From Toxotes chatareus (lineage: Eukaryota; Chordata; Actinopteri; Toxotidae): a stretch of 64,000 nt of DNA. Position numbers and translations under genes: made by a program. Of this stretch, positions 1 through 9,120 are shown one piece after another. Location of the stretch: the NCBI GenBank assembly GCA_016801885.1, contig JAFBJY010000418.1:1-64000 (forward strand), read 5' to 3'. The notes under the pieces were generated by a model. It had not been told where the DNA came from. It searched no databases and saw only the letters and a program-made list of their open reading frames with translations. Each line of letters begins with the position of its first letter. The stretch's first letter is position 1.

Positions 1-1600
1 CACCAAAACCCCCATTCACACACCTGTTCATGTCAACAAAATTCATATCAGTCAGGTCTGTCATTGAGGATCAATATATTTAGTAGCTCAGTAGGTTTGT
101 GCAGTTAAAATGAGAAGTCCACATGTTCCAGCTGGATCTGAAAGCAACAGTCAGATGTCAGATGCAGATTAAATGAGTTGTTGGTGTGTCCTTCAACTCT
201 CAGCTTACAGTTCTTTTTGGGAAACAGCTTCCAGCCTTTTACAAACATCAGATTTGATGGTGTGTTCATCATCATCACCTCTATGACTTTAACCAGGTGT
301 AAACCTGTTTGTTGAAGAGCTCTGCACCTGTTGACAGGTAGAAATGAGCAGCTGTAGCAGAAGATCTGAGCTTTTGCTGCACTTTGATCTTCATGGAGTG
401 GTAAACATTTACTGACATGTATCTGTCACACTGTAATCACTGTTGCACTGTCTTCTGTAATAAGTCCTGAGGTGGTTCTGACCTTTGACCCCAGACGCTC
501 CAGTCATGGAGACTGTAGTTTGTCAGTGTGAGATCTGCTCATTGGAAACTGCTCTTACTGGAATTAGTTGCTCAGAGAACAGACTCCGCTAGCTTGTCCT
601 CACTGCAGTTTGGTATCATAGGCTGGTGGAGGAAGGAGCAGTTCAACACATTTTATCATGTCTCTCAAGTGTAAGTCTATTTCCTGGATCCAGCAACATT
701 CATTCAACTCAACAGAGACTGAGCACAAGTGGTTTTCATTCATAACAGAGCTTTGAAAACTTTCCTAAACTCTGTCATCCAAAGATCTCTTCATTCCTCC
801 ATGTTTCATTTCTCAGAGATTCAACAGTCAGATGATTGTTAAATAAAGTGGGATTTGTTAGGAAACAGCAGCTTTTCACATCTATATCAGTGTGTACCTG
901 CTCTAAATCCCAAACACTGTGACTGGTCTCAGCTGCCTTCTTTTGTAGTCATTACAACAGAGTCCTTTCTCCTCTCCAGAAGCTCCAGAAGAATTCATGT
1001 CCCTCACACACTCTACAGCCTCACCTTCACTGACTGATGGACCACAACATCAACCTCTGGAAGCTGAAAAAATGTCCTGTCCAACATGTCCCTATCATGA
1101 CTCTGCTCCTGTCTCCCTTTAAAAAACCCTGCTCAAGTCTTTGACTTTTATTTGGAGCCATAAGGAAAACCATTTGGAATAACTGAGAACTCTGATCTGA
1201 CTCCACTAAGTTATCATGAGGCCGTCTCCATTAGAAAAACATTTTACTGTCCAGGATTTTCTCTGACTCCAGGATATTTTTTCCAGTTGAGCTCAGTGAA
1301 CAGTGACAGCTGCTAAAGAGGATCTCTCTCTGTGAGCTACCTGCTACTGTTAGCTTCACGTCCATTAGCTGCAACATGGGCTGACTTTTACCAAAAGGTA
1401 CAAATGAAACTAATGGACTGACAATATCAGAAACTGCCATATTTAAATATGAAAGGATGAAATATTTAGACGTGGCAGACGACTGAATAATGATTTGCGC
1501 TCAACACAAAACTGATCGAACATAAACACAATGAACAAACCAATAAGGTTGAATTCCCTTTTAACATGATGTGATCGAGAGATGTGATCTGTCTTTAGGA
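1..1600. other. Non-coding sequence 3' of the NLR gene, unit A
   Basis: No coding frame above about 70 residues and no recognised domain. The stretch is clearly shared with 33,331-34,930 in unit B, including the words around 12-90 and 855-1,150. Given the three LRR exons just to the left of the B counterpart (31.67-33.17 kb), it most likely lies in an intron or intergenic gap between LRR exons of the minus-strand NLRC3-like gene. Confidence 0.5.
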
Positions 1601-1603
1601 GAA

Positions 1604-2453
1604 TTAGGGGTGGGTGTATGGCAAAATATCACATCACGGTTTTTAATGGTAAAATCACGATCGATTTTATCGGTTCGTTTTACAGTGAAGTTAATTTAGA
1701 ACCAAACTATTCTCTATGTAAAAACTTAGCCCTAAAGATAAAAAGTCACCTCTTTCACCGTTTGCTACTTCTCGTATTCAGAATACACATTCTGAGTAAC
1801 TGTATTCCATTACAGTTACAGTTTAAATAGATAGTATTCAGAATACAGTTACATTGTTGAAATCAATGGATTACGTGACGATACTTCTCTGTTTCACGAG
1901 TTTATATTTATTCTCTAAAATGAACGAGGCAACCTGATGCGTTTCCCAAAGCCCCAGCTCCACGAAAACAAACGGAAATAAACGACTTTTCCCTATCAGT
2001 CGGTCAGAATGGAGTCGGACGAGGGCAGCAGGAGCGCGAGCTTGAGCCGCACCCGGCAAGACAGAGCCGGAAACAGGAATGTGTTGGGAAGAAACACCTT
2101 TTAAATATTCTGAATACTAACGCCGTTAAACATGAACTCTTTACTCAACACTGTCCATACGACTGAAGTTCTTTTTTGGGGCCCAAACCCTAAGCGTTCA
2201 CCGTTCGGCCATGGCTACCCACTAAGGGTTGACTAAAACAGCGAGGCTAGAAAAAAAACCTGCTCATACTTCACCAAAGTTGGTTGGTCATGTTCATGAA
2301 GGGGTTTAGTTCCCCAAGGAAAAAAACCTTCTCGTGCGTCTGTGCCAAAGCATAGAGCTCCCAATTAATGACGTCCTATAGACAATATCGATCTCTTCCT
2401 TGGCAGATCAACTTTTAATCCTTCACGATCTAATATCGTCATATCGCCCCCTA
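1604..2453. mobile_element. Non-autonomous DNA transposon (TIR element)
   Basis: The left end begins TTAGGGGTGGGTGTATGG and runs into A/T-rich sequence with the words ATATCAC and CACGATCGATTTTATCG. The right end, read on the minus strand, begins CTAGGGGGCGATATGACG. The two ends are imperfect inverted repeats of about 30 bp. No transposase frame lies between them, so this is a MITE-like relic. A nested palindromic repeat family (words GTATTCAGAATAC and AGTAACTGTATTCC) occupies 1,763-1,860 and about 2,100-2,125. The TIR style resembles fish hAT-group elements, but I cannot assign a family. The counterpart in B (about 34.8-35.6 kb) is too degraded to delimit. Confidence 0.55.
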
Positions 2454-2454
2454 G

Positions 2455-2825
2455 TATATTTTTTTTGTACATAACTATACACTGCCAAACTGTACATACC
2501 ACCATTAGAAACCATCCTATTTTCTTTTATAAATGTACAACTGCACACTGACAGGTTATATTTTACATTGTATATATTATTGTACATATTATTCCCCTCC
2601 CTGTTATTTTTTATTTTACATTAGATATTTATTTTTCTTGTCATATATAATATATGCATTCCCTCTTTATGTTTTATATTTTTGTTACACTGTTTTGTAG
2701 AGTTGCTAAGTCTTCATTAGCGTCATGCCTTTCCTTTCTTTGTGACTGTTTTTCCCTGCTTTCATAATTTCCCCCTGAGGATGAATAGATCATCTATCTA
2801 TCGATCTTCTATCTATCTACCCTAT
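2455..2825 (+). mobile_element. 3' end of a non-LTR retrotransposon with ATCT tail
   Basis: A T-rich 3' UTR ends in the phrase TTTCCCCCTGAGGATGAATAGA followed by an ATCT microsatellite (about 2,786-2,821). Fish LINE 3' ends typically read 'ttcccctgrggat(c/g)aataaa(g)' followed by a short tandem tail, and this matches that layout on the plus strand. No reverse transcriptase frame precedes it, so it is a 5'-truncated copy abutting the TIR element. The same tail is seen in unit B at about 35,690-35,785, where the T-rich part is shortened. Confidence 0.6.
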
Positions 2826-3080
2826 AAACCAACAGTGTGGTCCTTTAAGTCTTGCTCCTAAACACGTTTAACAATCAATTCAATTCACCTCAATGAGAAA
2901 AGACCACAATTTCAATTTTAAAAGTGAAAGTGAAGGAATAATTCTTAGTCTGAGAAAAAAAGTCACAATATGGAAAACAACTATTTAAAATCTCATTCAT
3001 TCAAGATAATGGTTGATAATTACCAGGTTCAGTTTTGGATTAAGATATAACATGTACAACAGTAACAGACAGTGAACTGC

Positions 3081-3245
3081 CTCAAGTCTCCAGTCTACAG
3101 TGTGGACTCTCCAGAAAACACACACGGGGTTTTCCCTTCTTGAATCCTGCAGCTTGTGTTGTCACCAGGTCCAGGTATCTCAGACTAGAGGACTGGGGAG
3201 CGAGAATGAGGACAGAGCTTCACACTTCTCTCTGAGAGGTTACAC
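3081..3245 (-). pseudogene. NLRC3-like LRR exon, unit A
   Basis: A minus-strand exon of about 165 bp starts after a splice acceptor (AG at 3,246-3,247) with CNLSERS. This is the first residue block of the common fish NLRC3 LRR exon (about 174 bp in intact relatives). It goes on to LRYLDL in a second frame. The 3' boundary is followed by GC where GT is expected. A stop codon occurs mid-exon in the starting frame, so the exon is dead as given. Confidence 0.7.
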
Positions 3246-3249
3246 CTGC

Positions 3250-3660
3250 TCAGTCTGAAGAAGGAAACAATGAAGAAAAAGTCAAATAACATTTGTGTTT
3301 GAAAGGACAATCAAAGGAACAAAACTTCAGTTTGTTCTGCAGCTCAAAACAAACTAACAGACCTGCATTTGAAAACTGGGCCAACATCAAACACAGATTT
3401 GTTGAGTGAAGCAGAAATATCAGCTCTTTATCCACCTGCAACCAATGAGGAGTTTCTCCCTGATGATCATCTTTCATTGGCTCTGATTCTCAACAAGTTG
3501 GAGACATGACATTTAAAATTTGACACATTCAGTAATAAAAACTGACAGACAAGGCTGTAGAATTTTGGGACAGTCAGACATGTTTTTTCTTCAGGCTCTA
3601 AAACACATTGACTTTAAAATATAATAAGGATACTACAGTCAATGACTGCAAATGATTCTG
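3250..3660. other. Intron sequence of the NLRC3-like gene, unit A
   Basis: It lies between the LRR exon and the large NACHT exon and shows no domain. It is well conserved in unit B at about 36,150-36,575. Confidence 0.45.
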
Positions 3661-3960
3661 TTCTTTCTATATTCAATTCAATTTCAATTTGATTGAATTT
3701 TATTTATAGCCCTTCACAATAAAAATTGTCTCAAAGCGCTTTACAGAGCACTTAAGGTGACAGTGGCAGAAAAAACCCTCCTGCTGATGGCGGGACTGGG
3801 TGAAAGGGAGAAAAGGAGGAAGACAGGACAGCGGGGGAATGAAGAGAGGAGGAGAAGGACATGCAGCATATAAACATGACAATGTTAGAGGGTCAACAAT
3901 CAGATTACAGAACAGTTAGTGGATACTGTGCTCAGCAGATTACAGTTATGATAGAAAACA
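3660..3960. repeat. Fish interspersed repeat, ATTCAATTT-type end
   Basis: It begins with ATTCAATTCAATTTCAATTTGA (3,670-3,690), followed by TTTATTTATAGCCCTTCACAA, TCAAAGCGCTTTACAGAGC and AAGGTGACAGTGGCAG. This word order is common at the reverse-complemented 3' ends of fish LINE/SINE copies. The same repeat is at about 36,570-36,860 in unit B. It sits in the intron upstream of the LRR exon. I cannot name the family. Confidence 0.55.
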
Positions 3961-4219
3961 GAGCACAGAAGCAAAAAGCTGTCATGATTGGTAATTATTT
4001 ACATTACATCTATACTGATGTCAACCTGCTCAAATTAAATTTGGAGACTTGGCTCTTTAATGTAGGATCCATTATTTTAATTCAGATTCAATGTGATGAA
4101 GCTCAGAGCTCAGAGATGATGATAAGGAATTAAAGAAGAGAGGAATTTATTTTCCTCCTGCTGAATAAAATAGCAAGTCTTTATATATGATGAATAAACC
4201 CAACTATCTATACACTTAC

Positions 4220-4883
4220 AGAGCTTTGTTAGGGGCTTTGACACTGGCAGCAGTTTCAGAAGAGCCTCCTCTGAAGCAGAGTTTTTTTCAGGTAAAAACA
4301 CATCCAGATCTTTTCTGATGACAGTAAGATGAAGACCAGAGCTGACCACTGAGCAGGAGACAGTTCATCTGTGGAGGCGTCCTGAACTCAGGGTGGATCT
4401 GCTCCACTGAGAACGATCATTCAGTTCTTTCAGACAGTGGAACAGGTTGATGCTTTGCTCTGCAGAGGAGTCTCTTCAATCTTCTTCTTGATGTATTGGA
4501 CTGTTTGCTGATTGGTCGGGAGCCATTTCCTGTCTGTGCCCAGAACCTTGGAGAGTCTGACTGGTCTGCAGTGAAGACCCAGGGGGAGCGGAGGAACACT
4601 CGAGGTGCCCATTTGGACTCTTGGGCTGTCCACAGCCCTCTGTAGAGCTGTGTTGGATCGGGTTTGTCTCTGAAAGTTTAGACCACGGGGAGGTTGATTG
4701 TTCTTCTGAAAGCAGATTGACCCCAGACTTGATGAAGGTCAGATGGACATGAAGGCAGCCAGAAACTCCTGAAGACTCAGAGGGAAATAAAGCAGAACAC
4801 CTAGTCCTGGTACAGTCCCTCTCCTTTAAAGCCTGTGTGAACACTCTGAGTACACTGAGGCTGCTCTGATATCGATGCCACAC
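4220..4883 (-). pseudogene. NLRC3-like post-NACHT helical region, unit A
   Basis: Minus-strand words HVHLTFIKSGVNLLSEEQ (about 4,690-4,750), QSPNGHL and SLQTSQTL (about 4,560-4,625), QTVQYIKKKIEETPLQ (about 4,450-4,510) and SASEEALLKLLPVSK (about 4,225-4,275) follow the order found in fish NLRC3-like proteins after the NACHT core. Two frames carry them, so at least two indels are present. The region ends at an intact GTAAGT splice donor read on the minus strand at 4,214-4,219, where intact relatives leave the large exon. Confidence 0.8.
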
Positions 4884-5800
4884 TCTGTCAGGTCATTCTA
4901 GAAGATCAGGTTTCCTTTCTGCAGCTGCTCAAAGCCAGTTTTCCAGAGACTCAATCATCTTCCTGGTCTCGGGACTCCAGTGTGGATCTGTCTCAGCTCT
5001 TCCATCATACTTAACATTCTTCAGTTTGGACTGAACCACCAGGAAGTGGATGTACATCTCAGTCAGGGGTCTTGGGGCAGCCCTCCTCCTCTCTGGTTTA
5101 AACACATCCTCCAGAACTGTAGCAGTGATCCAGCAAAAGGACCGGGATGTGGCATGATGTGGAGGCTTCGTAAGTCTTGATGTAGGAGATGATCCTTCTG
5201 GCCTGCTCCTCCTCTCTGAACCTCTTCCTGAAGTACTCCTCCTTCTGTGGGTCAGTAAACCCCTCTGACCTCTGTCCCCATGTCAACACACTCGGGAGGG
5301 ATCTGATTGCTGCTGGTGTGTGGTTATCCAGAGGCAGAGCAGAGGGAAGCAGTTCCCCTGATGAGGTTTGTCAGCAGCACATCCACTGAGGTGGACTCTG
5401 TAACATCAGTCAGGATCTCATGTTGTGGAAGTCCAGAAGTCGACCTCATCCAGACCGCAAGATGAACAGAACCTGGACCTCTTAAAACCTGCAGAGTCCT
5501 GCTTTTTTGGTTTCAGGAAGAACAGATGAACAAGTTCCCCCAAAGCTGAACTTTTCTCTTCAGCAATTCAGCTCTCGAACGAATGGAAATGGGGAAATGT
5601 ATGTCCTGGTTGGCTGTCTTCAGCCCAGTCAGAGTCAACTTCTGTGTTAAGACTGTTTTCCCAATGCCAGCCACCCTTTGTCATCACTGTTCTGATTGGT
5701 CCGTCTCTTCCAGGTGAGGCTTTAAGATGTCTTCTTGTCGATGCTTGTTTCTGGTCGGGTGGTTTCGGGATGCTGTTTCAATCTGTCTGACCTCATGTTC
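4880..5800 (-). pseudogene. NLRC3-like NACHT ATPase domain, unit A
   Basis: Minus strand. The Walker A segment VAGIGKT followed by VLTQK lies at about 5,640-5,674, preceded by IRTVMTKG one frame away. Downstream come TDVTESTSVDVLLTNLIRG-like words (about 5,370-5,420), QIPPECVDMGTEVRG (about 5,265-5,310), then FTDPQKEEYFRKRFREEEQARRIISYIKT (5,170-5,260). The last is the most diagnostic fish NLRC3 NACHT segment and is intact over about 30 residues. Between these pieces the frame changes several times, and the Walker B region (about 5,440-5,480) reads only as a damaged match. NACHT domains bind and hydrolyse ATP to drive receptor oligomerisation; this copy could not do so as written. Confidence 0.8.
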
Positions 5801-6330
5801 ATCATTGACCTCTCCAGCCCCCTCCTCTGTGATTAGAGCTCTGTGAGATCTGATTCAGAAGGGTTGGGTTCTGCTTAGAGATCCCCCAACACACACTGGA
5901 ACTTCTTCTTAGAGTAGATTTAATTTTACGTTGACAAACATGCCCTGAATGAACAACAAGAAACAACATCAGTGACTGATTCATAAGCAAACATGACATG
6001 TTCATCCCTAAAGAACACACATGAACTTTATGTCCCTCCATGTCTTGAGACATAGTAAATGTCTCATTTGTCCATCATGTTGAATTTTTAGAAATCCTCT
6101 TACTGCTGGGGCAGACAGTCAGCCAGCCCCTCCTGCTTCATTCTCCTCAGGAAGTTCCCGTGATCTTCACAAAGCCTCCTCTGCTGCCCCCTCCTCTGCT
6201 CTTGATCCTCATGTTCAACACTTCCTCACCCCTCCCTCTGACTCTCTGAGCATTCTGGGTAATCTGGACTCACAACCTCGGGATCTTCTTCAGCCTCTTC
6301 ACAAAGTAACAAGTTCTCCTCCAACAGCGG
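5800..6330 (-). pseudogene. NLRC3-like FISNA region, unit A
   Basis: Successive minus-strand fragments match the FISNA stretch of fish NLRs. They are LLEENLL... and SPDYPECSESQREG (6,226-6,330), then DQEQRRGQQ...FLRRMKQEGLADCL (about 6,107-6,215), and VCQRKIKSTLRR...PTLLNQI (about 5,830-5,935). The order and spacing are those of an intact FISNA. The fragments sit in different frames, with a TGA after QREG, so at least two indels separate them. Around 6,060-6,110 the match is lost. Confidence 0.75.
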
Positions 6331-6984
6331 GAACAGAAAACTATATGAATGCACAATCAAAGTAAAACCATGGAGCCAAACATAGATCCATGTTGGACAC
6401 CAATCCACTGCTCTAAAAGTGCTGCTGGGCAGACTGAGCACTGGGAACCTCTGATCCCCTGGTCCCTCTTGGAGGAATAAAGAATTAGCTCATATGTTTG
6501 CAGCATCTGTGGCGTTTATGCTTTAACAAACAACAGCTGCTTTTATGTTCTGTGGTGACTGTCCAATTAAAGCAAACACTACTGTGCTGTGACATTCTCA
6601 ATGAGAGGAAAACAAGCAATAAATTTCTGTACCTCATGACTAAGTCATCACAACATTCCTTTTTAAAATGATGAGTTTTAAGGACTACACGGGGTTTTGA
6701 CAGAAGTCTCACCTCTGCTACAGGACACTAACACAAACACTGGAACTGGATAGGTGCTGAGTTACAGGGGTTTTAGTTCTGATGTGAATGACACATATAA
6801 GAACATAAGGCGTGTTTTTCTTGAAAAGAAACATCAATTTTGCCACAAAAAGCCTGTGTTTCAGCCTGATCATTTCATATACTGTGTCATTCAGGGAAGC
6901 CTGGAGACAAAACACAATCATCTTTCATAGAAAAGTTATCAGGACAGCTGTCTGATACATTTTAAACTCAGCTGCAGCTCACTT

Positions 6985-7125
6985 CTTTGCACGAGGGGGG
7001 CTGTCCTTTGAAATCAATGGTTTATGCTTTGACCTGTCACTCTTCATGGACACACAGCTGGGCCCCAGGTCCATGTTCAGGTCCAGGTCCAGCAGAGTCT
7101 GGTGTGGCTGCTGCTCTGGCCTTAA
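6985..7125 (-). pseudogene. NLRC3-like N-terminal exon, unit A
   Basis: Two overlapping minus-strand frames give DSAGPGPEHGPG and then PSCVSMKSDRSKHKPL. Together they are the standard N-terminal segment of fish NLRC3-like proteins (a '..GPGPSCVSMKSDRSM..' type motif). A run of four C's at the junction (plus strand GGGCCCCAGG near 7,062-7,071) makes the frame switch. Unit B has three C's at this place and reads PGPS in one frame. A TGA follows shortly after the KDSPP segment. Confidence 0.75.
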
Positions 7126-7179
7126 AACACAACACACACAGAGCTTTGAGTGTGAATAATGATGGTCAGTTGTAGCAGG

Positions 7180-7800
7180 ATGAGATGTTTCGTTTGCATC
7201 CCCCAGTCGCCGTTTTGTTCACCTCAGTCCTCGTTGGCTATCCCCGCATGAGGGCACTCTAAAAAAGAGTGTTGTGGCCACCCTGACCCTCTCTTGCTCC
7301 TGGCCCCGAGGCCCGCTTCCTGGTCCCCCTTTCCCTTCCGCCTCACCGTCGTTGGCGCAGACGCCGGACGGCCGGTCTTTCACCGACGTGCGCGGCCTCG
7401 TGGTTTTTCCCCTTGCCGCAAACCACCCGCAGGTTGCTGCTAGCCCCCACTCGTGCTGAGAGAGCACCGCCGCTTCCTCTCCCGTAAGATGATCACCGTA
7501 ACCTCATCGGCACGCAGCGGGTGTGTTTAATGCATTTAATTGATGTATTTGAAACGGCTAACCTTATTTCGTTTTGTCACAGGGACTCATTTGCCAGCTG
7601 CCTTGTCCTGTCTGGTCGGAGCAGGAAACACTGCTGCTTGCTGTGCTTTGCTGTGCTTAGCTTGTCCTGTCTTACGGGGTTTGTTTTGCCGCTTCCCCTG
7701 TGGCGTTGCGCCGCTTCGGCGCTCCGGTGTTGCTGCCGGGCTGCGCAGGTGGACAACCAATTCCCCCCACGACGTGGATATTGAATAGGCAGTTTCGTCG
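7180..7800. other. GC- and CpG-rich block upstream of the NLR N-terminal exon
   Basis: This is the most GC- and CpG-rich clean sequence in unit A, with CpG clusters at 7,345-7,410 and 7,690-7,745. It starts about 60 bp upstream of the minus-strand NLR N-terminal exon, so a promoter-associated CpG island is possible, but a GC-rich repeat is equally possible. Several 60-90 codon frames cross it on both strands and none resembles a known protein. The core at 7,357-7,400 is almost unchanged in unit B at 40,243-40,286 although its surroundings are distorted. Confidence 0.4.
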
Positions 7801-9120
7801 TTTTGGGCCGGGACTTTTAAATCGAATGCACGCTGGGTTGCCCCTCCTTTAATGTCCCCATTTCCTTTGCTGAATTTAGTTAGAATGGGTTTTGGGTTAT
7901 TGTTTGATTATTTGTTTTCCTTATAGCTTGTTTCTTTGGTTAGGTTATTTGTTTATTAAATATCCGGTTAACTAGGTCCTGGGCGGGCTTGGTTGTTTCC
8001 TCTTTTTCTTTTTTTTCCTTTCTTTCTTGTTTGATTTTTTGACATTCCGTGGTTCAATTAGCCCTGATATTCAGTTTTGGTTTTTTTTTGTTCCTTAACC
8101 ATTGATTTTCTTTGTTTACGACAAGAATTTCAGTTATGTTTAGTCTTGGTGCTTTGATTAATCTGTAAGCATTGATTTATTGTTTCTTTTCTTTTGTTTG
8201 TTTGTATATTGGTTGTTTGTTTCTTTTTGGGAGGACTCAAATTTTATTTCCCTTGTCCCCCTTTTCAGTGGCTGAAGCTGAAGGTGGTCAGGTGGTGCCG
8301 GGGGGTGGTTTCCTTTTCCCGTGTCGTGTCCTCCCCGTCCTGGTGTTTGAGTGTGTGTGAGTGTGTGGCTGGGTGATAATTTTTTTGTATATTATTTGGA
8401 TCCTCACCTTTCTCCTCGAGCTGGCCCCTGGTAAGCCTCACCCTGATAGGATCTCCCCTTCCCTTTTTGTCCCCTGTGTGCACGTGTTTTATAGTATTTT
8501 TAATAACTCTGTGTATGTGTTATTGTGAATAATTGTTTTATAATGTTTAGCCAGGTGTGTATTTTTGAATAATGTATTGATTGTTTTGGAGCAGCGTCTC
8601 TGTCCAGTTGTAAACTGAACCTGGGTGCTTATAGAATCGTACAGTTGTCTAAACTATTTCCTTGGGCCGAAATTCCCAAGGTGGCGTTTATCTGGCTTAT
8701 AGGTTGGTTGGGTGCAGTGCTCGATACAGCCATGCACCCCTATTATCTCTTATTTCTTCCCCATACGCTGCATCACACACAGTGATGAGTGCTGAGCTCT
8801 GGCTGTGAAAGTCATGGACAGTTAGAGATCCTCATCTCCTGCCTCTGAGCTTTGGTCTGGATCTCATGTGGTCCCACACAGACTGCTTTTTAGGGAAGAG
8901 GCTCCCTCCTCTCTGTCCTCACACCCTTTGTTCATGATGCTGAATTCACATCCACACATCAGCTCACACACACTTTCTACCTTCATCTGGAGAAAACGCA
9001 AATCATTCATCTAAACATCAGCTGGCTTCAGACATGACACTAAAGAAAATGGTAAATGGATTATAAAGATAAGCTTAACATGCTCATTCTATGGTTCAGT
9101 CGGTGTGAAAAATGTGCAAG
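7800..9120. other. T-rich non-coding stretch, no gene seen
   Basis: On the plus strand 7,860-8,250 is strongly T/G-rich with many TTTG and TTTC words. From 8,400-8,760 there are TGTGTATGTG-type words. The block is shared with 40,790-42,000 in unit B. It could be the remnant of a retroelement UTR, but no termini or frame support that. Confidence 0.35.

Larger units (their letters stand above)
3081..7125 (-). pseudogene. NLRC3-like (fish NLR-C) FISNA-NACHT-LRR gene, unit A
   Basis: Minus-strand relic of a fish-specific NLR. These are cytosolic innate-immune sensors of the NLRC3-like family, with FISNA, a NACHT ATPase and LRRs. From 5' to 3' the pieces are: an N-terminal exon (about 6,985-7,125); FISNA pieces (5,800-6,330); NACHT with a Walker A motif at 5,654-5,674; winged-helix and helical parts (4,220-4,960); a preserved GTAAGT donor at 4,214-4,219; and an LRR exon at 3,081-3,245. 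Frames switch repeatedly and the longest single frame is 135 codons, against roughly 500-700 in the large exon of intact relatives. As written it cannot encode a full protein. Some breaks may be consensus indels, because unit B keeps frame at two of them. The gene's 3' LRR exons would lie left of the window. Confidence 0.85.

Noticed and set aside
4476..4883. 135-codon frame considered as an intact small protein
   Set aside because: It is an out-of-frame mosaic of the NLRC3-like post-NACHT region.
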